Assembly: GCA_027858455.1 (NCBI GenBank) | Contig: JAQICQ010000214.1 | Span: forward strand, 1 to 5,860 | Length of the DNA stretch: 5,860 nucleotides | Origin: Elusimicrobiota bacterium | GTDB taxonomy: Bacteria > CG03 > SLGR01 > JAGXOG01 | Direction: 5' to 3' | In this document: positions 1 through 5,407 of the stretch, in pieces | Layout of the letters: the number at the start of each line of letters is the position of its first letter | How positions within the stretch are numbered: position 1 is the stretch's first letter | Position numbers and translations under genes: made by a program | The notes under the pieces: generated by a model | Database searches by the model: none | Told to the model about the DNA's origin: nothing | What the model saw: only the letters and a program-made list of their open reading frames with translations

Positions 1-1
1 G

Positions 2-61
2 GATAATTATAAGCTAACAAAGAAAGAATCAAAAGCCATGGTCAAGCTTCCGAAAAAATGA
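2..61 (+). CDS. Possible C-terminal tail of an unidentified upstream gene (partial)
   Basis: Only this + strand frame is open from the left edge; the other two + frames stop within about 15 bases. It reads 19 codons, DNYKLTKKESKAMVKLPKK, and ends at TGA (59-61). The tail is lysine-rich and hydrophilic, which is compatible with the C-terminus of a real protein, but 19 residues carry no recognisable motif. The 60-odd bases that follow, with a fresh promoter beyond them, suit the end of a preceding gene. No function can be assigned, and a chance open frame is quite possible. Confidence 0.35.
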   Translation, partial: DNYKLTKKESKAMVKLPKK

Positions 62-124
62 ATAAAGACCCGCTAAAAATAAGATAAAATTAATAGGTAA
101 AGAGTTGCCTTATCGGAAAATTTC

Positions 125-153
125 TTGACAAAAAAAATCTTTTGTGTTAATAT
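125..153 (+). promoter_or_regulatory. Sigma70-type promoter of the pilM operon
   Basis: A perfect -35 box TTGACA (125-130) is followed by an ideal 17-base spacer and a -10 hexamer TAATAT (148-153), which matches TATAAT at 4 of 6 positions. A TG at 145-146, one base before the hexamer, gives an extended -10. Transcription would start near 160, leaving a leader of about 25 bases before the pilM start. It is the only convincing promoter in the window and lies in the only true intergenic gap, so it probably drives the whole pilMNOPQ-TPR-DHH unit. I see no clear operator repeat around it. Confidence 0.7.
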
Positions 154-171
154 TTTTCAATAATTTGGTTT

Positions 172-176
172 AGGAG
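172..176 (+). promoter_or_regulatory. Shine-Dalgarno site of pilM
   Basis: AGGAG lies 8 bases before the ATG at 185, a strong and well-spaced ribosome binding site. It fixes the pilM start. Confidence 0.85.
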
Positions 177-184
177 AATAAACA

Positions 185-1303
185 ATGGCATTATTATCAT
201 TTGCAGGAAAAAAAGAAGTATTGGGAGTTGATATAGGTTCCAGTATGATTAAAGTGCTGGAGCTTAAAGAATCTGATGGTCAGCTCACAGTATTAAAATA
301 TGCTCAGAAAGATATAGGTTCTCTGGGAATAGACGAAAAGTCGCCGGAGGAACAGAAAGCTGTTTATGTTAAATCCTTAAAAGATATGATCAGTTCTAAT
401 GATTTTAGTACAAAAAATGCGGCAATATCCATTGCAGGTAGCTCGGTTATAGTAAGGTTCGTTAAATTTCCTAAAATGGATGAGGCAGACCTTGAAAAGA
501 CTTTACAGTTTGAAGCCGAGCCGCATATTCCTTTTGATATTCAGGAAGTTGATATGGATACGCAGATTATCGGAGATGTCGAAGAGGAAGGCCAGGCAAA
601 GATGGAGACTGTTCTTGTGGCCAGCAAGAAAGACACAATTCGAGAAAAAATTGAAATAATAGAGAAAGCAGGCCTTACTCCTTCTATAATAGATGTTGAT
701 GCATTTGCTCTTGAAAATATATACGAAATTAAAAATGCTGATACATTGGCCAAAATGGTAATGCTTGTTAATATAGGAGCGTCCACCACTACAATAAGTA
801 TTGTTGATAACGGTATTTCAAAAGTAGTCCGTGATCTTTACACAGCAGGAAACAGCCTGACCCGCGCTATTCAAAATAATATGCAGGTATCTACGGAGAA
901 AGCCGAAGAAATTAAAAAGGAATATGGGCTCTCGGGAGGCGGGGAGGAAGAGTCCCTTGACTCTATAGGGGAATCGGACGACATAGCGTCTCAGATTTAT
1001 AATCATATATATCCTGTAGTCAGAGAGCTTAATTCCGAAATTCAAAGGTCTATAGATTATTTCAGCGGACAGTTGACTAATAAAGAGATAAACATTGGAA
1101 AAATAATTCTTACCGGAGGGTCGGCTTTATTAAAAGGACTTCCCGAGCTTATAGGCAATGAACTGAGAATGCCTGTTGAAGTTTTTAAGCCTTTGGAGGG
1201 GGCCGATATTTCCGCGCTTAAGGGTACAGATACCGATATGTCTTCGCCCGCCCTGGCGGTTGTAGCCGGGCTAGCGCTCAGAAAAGTAGGCGATCACAAA
1301 TAA
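185..1303 (+). CDS. pilM: Type IV pilus assembly protein PilM (actin-like ATPase)
   Basis: PilM is a cytoplasmic FtsA/actin-fold protein that binds ATP and the N-terminal tail of PilN, linking the inner-membrane alignment complex to the cytoplasmic motor side. The 372 residues are close to the usual size of about 350. Actin-fold signatures are visible in order: phosphate-1 loop GVDIGSSMIK (14-23), a PilM-typical segment QFEAEPHIPFD (108-118), phosphate-2 region NIGASTTTI (196-204) and adenosine motif ILTGGSALLKGL (308-319). There is no signal peptide or membrane segment. A glycine- and acid-rich loop (about 249-266) is a likely variable insertion. The ATG has a strong AGGAG upstream. The gene ends in tandem stops TAA TAA (1301-1306), 9 bases before pilN. 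FtsA-like and other actin homologues are less likely given the pilN-O-P-Q neighbours. Confidence 0.96.
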   Translation: MALLSFAGKKEVLGVDIGSSMIKVLELKESDGQLTVLKYAQKDIGSLGIDEKSPEEQKAVYVKSLKDMISSNDFSTKNAAISIAGSSVIVRFVKFPKMDEADLEKTLQFEAEPHIPFDIQEVDMDTQIIGDVEEEGQAKMETVLVASKKDTIREKIEIIEKAGLTPSIIDVDAFALENIYEIKNADTLAKMVMLVNIGASTTTISIVDNGISKVVRDLYTAGNSLTRAIQNNMQVSTEKAEEIKKEYGLSGGGEEESLDSIGESDDIASQIYNHIYPVVRELNSEIQRSIDYFSGQLTNKEINIGKIILTGGSALLKGLPELIGNELRMPVEVFKPLEGADISALKGTDTDMSSPALAVVAGLALRKVGDHK

Positions 1304-1312
1304 TAAATTATT

Positions 1313-1882
1313 ATGATTAGAATAAATTTACTTCCTAAAGAAATAGCACAAAAAGCCGCCGCAAAAAAAAGAGGCATTTTAATCGCGTGGATAGTTCTTC
1401 TCGTTGTTGCCATATTTATAGGTATATATTTGCTCAGAGTGGCAAAGCTGACCGCTGTAAACGGAGATATAAAAGAAGTACAGTCCGAACTTAACAAGCT
1501 TGAGTCAACGGTAAAAAAAGTAAATGATATTCAGAAGAGAAAAGACAGGTTAAACAGGAAGATAACAGTTATTAAAAACCTTATGAAATCCCGGCTGCTT
1601 TATCCTATCTTTTTTGAGGAGATGGCGATGGTTATGCCCTCAAGTGTCTGGTTGACATCATTAAATACTTCTACCGGCGAGGGGAAACTGACATTGAGTA
1701 TGGGAGTTAATGCAGCGGACAATTACGCCGTAGCGGATTTCATAAATGCTTTAGAAATATCGGATAATTTCACCGATATAAAATTTTCAGGAATAAGCAC
1801 ATCGTCTTCGGGCGGCGAAGACGGTAAAAAAATAAAGGTATTTAATATTAACTGTACTTATATTGAAAAGAAGGATAATTAA
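1313..1882 (+). CDS. pilN: Type IV pilus inner-membrane protein PilN
   Basis: PilN is a bitopic inner-membrane protein. Its short cytoplasmic tail binds PilM, and its periplasmic part pairs with PilO. The 189-residue product begins MIRINLLPKE, with the diagnostic INLLP PilM-binding motif at residues 4-8. A basic stretch (14-20) precedes one transmembrane helix (about 21-41), giving a cytoplasmic N-terminus. A charged heptad-like region (about 45-92) looks like a coiled coil. It is followed by the PilN-type segment around VMPSSVWLTSL (107-117) and a C-terminal alpha/beta domain expected to be ferredoxin-like. A short Ser/Gly-rich loop (162-169) interrupts that domain. There is no Shine-Dalgarno sequence upstream of the ATG, so translation is probably coupled to pilM, whose stop is 9 bases away. 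Confidence 0.95.
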   Translation: MIRINLLPKEIAQKAAAKKRGILIAWIVLLVVAIFIGIYLLRVAKLTAVNGDIKEVQSELNKLESTVKKVNDIQKRKDRLNRKITVIKNLMKSRLLYPIFFEEMAMVMPSSVWLTSLNTSTGEGKLTLSMGVNAADNYAVADFINALEISDNFTDIKFSGISTSSSGGEDGKKIKVFNINCTYIEKKDN

Positions 1883-1884
1883 AG

Positions 1885-2442
1885 ATGGCCATAGAGACAG
1901 GTAACATAACCCAGCAGCAAAAGATTGTTCTTGGCGTACTTGCGGTAGTTGGACTTATATTTTTTTACAGTAAAGTCTATGCGCCGATGGGAGGGAAGAT
2001 AAAAGACGCCAAAAAAATACTGCAGGAAAAACAGGCGGAACTCGGAGATATGAAGATTAAAGCCCAACAGCTTGATGTTTTGGAAAAGGAGTTCAAGCTT
2101 CTTGAAGAACAGCTTAAGGTTACCGAGAAAAAATTACCTAAGACAAAAGAGCTTCCGGAGTTGATACGGACCATAACAAAGACAGTTGAAAAATATAATA
2201 TGGAAGTTGACACTCTCCGGCCGGGAGGGGGTTCAGGCGGGCAGTACTATATGACTTACCCTTACAGTCTCAGTCTGGCAACGGATTATCATACTTTCGG
2301 CAGGTTCTTTTCCGAAATTGCGCAGCTTGACAGAATTTTTAATATAAAAAATTTAAATATTACTACAGGCGGAAGTTCGGAAGACGGAGAAAGAAGTTTA
2401 AGAGCAAGTTTTTCTATAGTAGCATATACATTTAAACAATGA
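1885..2442 (+). CDS. pilO: Type IV pilus inner-membrane protein PilO
   Basis: PilO pairs with PilN in the inner membrane and periplasm and recruits PilP, forming the alignment complex. The 185-residue product has a short N-terminal tail, one transmembrane helix (about 14-29) and a long Lys/Glu/Gln-rich coiled coil (about 36-84). Next comes the PilO-type start of the globular domain, KLPKTKELPELIRTI (83-97). The family pattern Y..YPYSLSL, a nearby aromatic-Gly, FF.EIAQLDRIF and a following IKNLNI strand covers residues 121-159. A Gly-rich loop (113-119) precedes the core strands. AAGGA (1871-1875) sits 9 bases before the ATG, inside the 3' end of pilN. The intergenic gap is only 2 bases. The stop overlaps the pilP start as ATGA (2439-2442). 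Confidence 0.94.
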   Translation: MAIETGNITQQQKIVLGVLAVVGLIFFYSKVYAPMGGKIKDAKKILQEKQAELGDMKIKAQQLDVLEKEFKLLEEQLKVTEKKLPKTKELPELIRTITKTVEKYNMEVDTLRPGGGSGGQYYMTYPYSLSLATDYHTFGRFFSEIAQLDRIFNIKNLNITTGGSSEDGERSLRASFSIVAYTFKQ

Positions 2443-2915
2443 AAAAAATAATTATATATTCAGCGGCAGTTATTGTTTTTGCGTCCGGCCTGACCGGCTG
2501 TGGCGGTGAAGATAAAGCTAAGACCGTGAAAAGGACAAAAAAGTCTAAAGAAGTTAAAATTGAAAAACCCGAAGAAATTACAGTGCCGGAATTTACCTAT
2601 ACCGCTGACAAATACCGTTCACCTTTCTCGCAGTCTATGGTGAGAAGATCCCGTCCGGCTGCAACGGTATCTAAAGATTCGGGGGATGCGCAAAAATTCA
2701 GTCCCGAGAGTTTGACGGTTACCGGCGTGTTTTCTGACAATCAAGGCAAATATGCGCTTTTGTCGGGCGCGGGCGCTTATTTTGTGGTAAAAAACGGACG
2801 AATTTATAACGATGACGATGAAGAGGAGCCCGGAGTAGCGGCGATAATAAAAGAAGACAAAATAATTCTTATAACAGACGAAGATACCATGTACGAACTT
2901 ACCATACCGGAATAA
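2439..2915 (+). CDS. pilP: Type IV pilus lipoprotein PilP
   Basis: PilP is an inner-membrane-anchored periplasmic lipoprotein that joins PilN/PilO to the N0 region of the PilQ secretin. The 158-residue product has a lipoprotein signal peptide: MKK, a hydrophobic core, then lipobox LTGC with Cys at residue 21. A flexible basic linker follows (about 23-50). The family hallmark YRSPF (59-63) comes next, then the beta-sandwich core LTVTGVF..NQGKYALL (92-108) and AYFVVKNGRIY (113-123). The usual Gly-rich turn after the last motif is replaced by a strongly acidic run, DDDEEE (125-130). The ATG overlaps the pilO stop and has no Shine-Dalgarno, so translational coupling to pilO is likely. Sequence similarity in this family is weak, but the lipobox, the RxPF motif and gene order agree. 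Confidence 0.9.
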   Translation: MKKIIIYSAAVIVFASGLTGCGGEDKAKTVKRTKKSKEVKIEKPEEITVPEFTYTADKYRSPFSQSMVRRSRPAATVSKDSGDAQKFSPESLTVTGVFSDNQGKYALLSGAGAYFVVKNGRIYNDDDEEEPGVAAIIKEDKIILITDEDTMYELTIPE

Positions 2916-2932
2916 ATGAGGAGTATTATAGA

Positions 2933-4795
2933 ATGAAGAAAATAATAGCGGTTTTATTAACAGGCATACTTTTTACTGCCGGTTATACATACGGGCAGGA
3001 CGAAGAAAAGAGCCATCCCTGGGAAGAATTAATTAAAATACAGGTAGCCGGCCGTACCCAAACCGGAGTCCGGGTTGAAATGGAAACGACCGGCAAAGTA
3101 AAATTTCATGTATTCAGGGTTTCAAATCCTCCGAGGCTGGTAGTTGAGATGGCGGATACAGTTCATAACTGGAGAAAAAAAGATTTAAACATCAACGGCA
3201 ATATTATAAAAAAAGTTCGTTCCGGCCAGTATAAGAATGAACCCATTAAGATGGTCAGAGTGGTTCTTGACATGGCAGTCGAGGAGTATCAATACGAACA
3301 GGTATCAACCGATAATCAAGTTACCATCTCGGTATCTTTAACTAAAGAAGGTGTTAAAAAGGTGGAAGCTCAAAAAGAAACCGCAAAGGCCAAGCAGAAA
3401 GCTTTGAAAAAAGAAGGCGGGCTTAATCTTAAGCCTAATGTTTCCACAGAAGAACATAAAAGTAAAATTCAGGAAGTTCTTAGTCAAAAACAGGAGCGTG
3501 ACGAAAAGAAAAAAGAACGGGTAACAAAGATAGAAAAGATAAATAAAAAAGTAGATGTTGTAGATAAAACAAGCAAAAAAGACGGAACCGGAAGCGGGAT
3601 TGACGGATATCTTCCCACCGAAGCTGTGGATTTTAACTTTAAAAATGCGGACATAAGGGAAGTATTGAGGGCTTTTGAAATTAAACTCGACAAAAATATC
3701 TTGCCGTCCGACAGTGTGCAGGGGCAGGTCACTCTCAGACTGAAGAACGTTCCGTTTAACGAAGCGTTTAATATGCTGATGGACAGAATGGATTTAGTGG
3801 CTGTCCGCACAAGCGAAAATATAGTTGAAGTTATGACAAGAGCGGATATGCCTACCCAGCGCAGAACTTTTAATTTAACAAACCGGAACGCTTCCGAGGT
3901 TCAGTCTACGGTCTCCGGCCTGCTTACTTCAGAAGAATCTTCTGAGACTACTATTGTAATTGATGATGCTTCAAATGCGATTATGGTTGCCGCCACACCG
4001 GAAGTATTAAATAAAATTGCTCTTATTATAAACCAGATAGATGTAAAATCGCCCCAGATAAAGATAAAATGCCGCCTTATAGAGGTAAGCGCGGGCAAAG
4101 ATTTTTCAGCCGGGGTTACCTGGGCGACATCAATACCTTTTACCGGAAGCGATATACAGCAAATACGCGCAGCAAAAGATTTAGGGAACTACAGTTTGGA
4201 TGCTGCCGGCGATATTGATACAGATGATACTGTTACCGGATTCGGTCAGGGGGCGGTCATGGATATCTCGGCGGTGCTTGATAATACCCAGCTTTACGGA
4301 GTGTTGAATTTTCTGGCTACGAAATCCGAGGCAAAGACTTTGTCAGAGCCTACAATTCTTACAGAAAACAATAAATCAGCTTCTATACACGTAGGACAGA
4401 ATCTCCCGGTGAGAACTTCCGAAGTAACCGAGTCCGGAACTACTCAATCTATTCAGTTTATTTCCGAAGGTGTTGATTTATCGGTTACCCCGGTAGTTTC
4501 TGCGGGCAGTAAACAGATATCCCTGGATGTTGATATAAGCGTGTCCGAACTTGTCGGGTTTAGAGCAGACAACCCAATAACCGCGGAAAGGTCGGCTCAG
4601 ACAGAAGTTACAATTGAAAGCGGAAAGACGGTTATTATCGGAGGCCTTATCCGGGAAAAAAAGACAGAGACAGAATCCGGCGTTCCTCTTTTAAAAGATA
4701 TACCGCTTCTCGGCTATTTGTTTAAAAATAAAGGCACCCTTACAGACCGAACAGAACTTCTTATATTCTTATCGCCTGAAATACTCACCGATTAA
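2933..4795 (+). CDS. pilQ: Type IV pilus secretin PilQ
   Basis: PilQ is the outer-membrane secretin whose multimeric gated channel lets the pilus pass. The 620-residue product has a Sec signal peptide (about 1-21) and one AMIN domain (about 34-138), a cell-wall-binding module. A Lys/Glu-rich linker of about 85 residues (139-225) follows, then the secretin/TonB short N-terminal (N0) domain (about 230-303) and an N1 domain (about 308-370, ending IALIINQIDV). The secretin core runs from about 374 to 618, with KTLSEPTILTENN (468-480), VGQNLPVRT (487-495), the signature VPLLKDIPLLGYLFKNK (584-600) and the end TELLIFLSPEIL (607-618). It is shorter than many proteobacterial PilQ proteins, partly because it has a single AMIN copy. 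GAGGAG (2918-2923) sits 9 bases before the ATG. GspD is excluded by the AMIN domain and pilMNOP context. Confidence 0.97.
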   Translation: MKKIIAVLLTGILFTAGYTYGQDEEKSHPWEELIKIQVAGRTQTGVRVEMETTGKVKFHVFRVSNPPRLVVEMADTVHNWRKKDLNINGNIIKKVRSGQYKNEPIKMVRVVLDMAVEEYQYEQVSTDNQVTISVSLTKEGVKKVEAQKETAKAKQKALKKEGGLNLKPNVSTEEHKSKIQEVLSQKQERDEKKKERVTKIEKINKKVDVVDKTSKKDGTGSGIDGYLPTEAVDFNFKNADIREVLRAFEIKLDKNILPSDSVQGQVTLRLKNVPFNEAFNMLMDRMDLVAVRTSENIVEVMTRADMPTQRRTFNLTNRNASEVQSTVSGLLTSEESSETTIVIDDASNAIMVAATPEVLNKIALIINQIDVKSPQIKIKCRLIEVSAGKDFSAGVTWATSIPFTGSDIQQIRAAKDLGNYSLDAAGDIDTDDTVTGFGQGAVMDISAVLDNTQLYGVLNFLATKSEAKTLSEPTILTENNKSASIHVGQNLPVRTSEVTESGTTQSIQFISEGVDLSVTPVVSAGSKQISLDVDISVSELVGFRADNPITAERSAQTEVTIESGKTVIIGGLIREKKTETESGVPLLKDIPLLGYLFKNKGTLTDRTELLIFLSPEILTD

Positions 4796-4804
4796 AACCT
4801 TTGT

Positions 4805-5404
4805 ATGCAGTCTGATATAAGCATTCAAAAAGGCAAAGGTTTTCTAAAGGATAAAGATTATAAGTCTGCTATAAGAGAGTTTAAAAAAGCTATACGAGTT
4901 GAGAAAACCAGCCCCGGAGCACATTTTTATCTGTCGCGCGCCTATCTTAAATACGGATTAAAAGAGAAAGAACCTACTTTTTACCGGCTGGCGGACGATG
5001 CGGTGCGGTATGCAATAAGGATAGATCCCTACGAACTGAAATACCACGATTCTCTCATAGAAATTTCAGCGAAACTCGGTAAACTGGACGAGTTAAGCAC
5101 CGAATATAATAAAAAAATGGAAAAAGCCAAAAATAATGATTTTTATAAAGAGCTGCTCAGAAAAATTTCAACGATAAGCATTCTTTCCATTCCAGAAGCG
5201 CAGGAGACAAAAAAAGGAAATAAAAAAGGAAAGGTATTTCTTAATTATATCGTTATGCCTGTAATTGTTTCGGCGCTGGTTTCTGTATTTCTCATACCTA
5301 AATTAAATATGCTGAGGTTCCCTGCTGTGATTATCCTTGCGGGGTTTATATTATTTAAGATTTTCTCGCGGCCTAAGAGCAAGGCCGGCAAGGACCAGTG
5401 GTGA
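4805..5404 (+). CDS. TPR protein with C-terminal membrane hairpin, function unknown
   Basis: I do not recognise a named family for this 199-residue protein. Residues 4-36 form a clear tetratricopeptide repeat (G.GFLKDKDYKSAIREFKKAI). Residues about 37-75 form a second, slightly extended one (AHFYLSRAYLKYG, then AVRYAIRIDP), and a degenerate third may cover 77-108. There is no signal peptide. Two hydrophobic helices follow at about 145-164 and 170-187. The basic stretches KKGNKKGK (136-143) and RPKSKAGK (189-196) flank the pair, so by the positive-inside rule both ends face the cytoplasm. The gene starts 9 bases after pilQ. An in-frame TAA (the pilQ stop) rules out a longer N-terminus, and there is no Shine-Dalgarno, suggesting coupling to pilQ. 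An adaptor for the pilus base is an inference from context only. Confidence 0.85.
   Translation: MQSDISIQKGKGFLKDKDYKSAIREFKKAIRVEKTSPGAHFYLSRAYLKYGLKEKEPTFYRLADDAVRYAIRIDPYELKYHDSLIEISAKLGKLDELSTEYNKKMEKAKNNDFYKELLRKISTISILSIPEAQETKKGNKKGKVFLNYIVMPVIVSALVSVFLIPKLNMLRFPAVIILAGFILFKIFSRPKSKAGKDQW
5390..5394 (+). promoter_or_regulatory. Probable Shine-Dalgarno of the DHH gene
   Basis: AAGGA lies in the 3' end of the TPR gene, 13 bases before the GTG at 5408. The spacing is longer than ideal. The other nearby GTG (5401, overlapping the TPR stop as GTGA) is in a frame that stops after 12 codons, so 5408 is the only workable conventional start that keeps the whole nuclease motif I. Confidence 0.45.
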
Positions 5405-5407
5405 AAA

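Noticed and set aside
58..87. Tiny ORF MNKDPLKIR overlapping the upstream TGA as ATGA
   Set aside because: Nine codons, no Shine-Dalgarno and no motif; not supportable as a gene.
83..114. Possible hairpin upstream of the promoter (GGTAA 96-100 with TTGCC 105-109, outer GATAA 83-87 with TTATC 110-114)
   Set aside because: The inner stem is 5 pairs with one G-U, the outer stem needs an 8-base bulge, and no T-run follows, so it is not a credible terminator or riboswitch.
926..985. Gly/acid-rich stretch in PilM (residues about 248-267)
   Set aside because: It lies in a surface loop region expected to vary among PilM proteins; no motif or repeat.
1299..1312. Perfect AT-only inverted repeat AATAAT-AA-ATTATT between pilM and pilN
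   Set aside because: All A-T pairs with a 2-base loop would be very unstable, and it is explained by tandem TAA stops in an AT-rich gap.
1652..1657. Internal TTGACA in pilN (another at 2207-2212 in pilO)
   Set aside because: No -10-like hexamer at 16-18 bases downstream in either case; most likely coding sequence by chance.
3484..3810. 108-codon open frame on the minus strand opposite the PilQ linker and N0 domain
   Set aside because: It is a Ser/Leu-rich shadow of the Lys/Glu-rich pilQ coding strand, with no promoter or recognisable domain.
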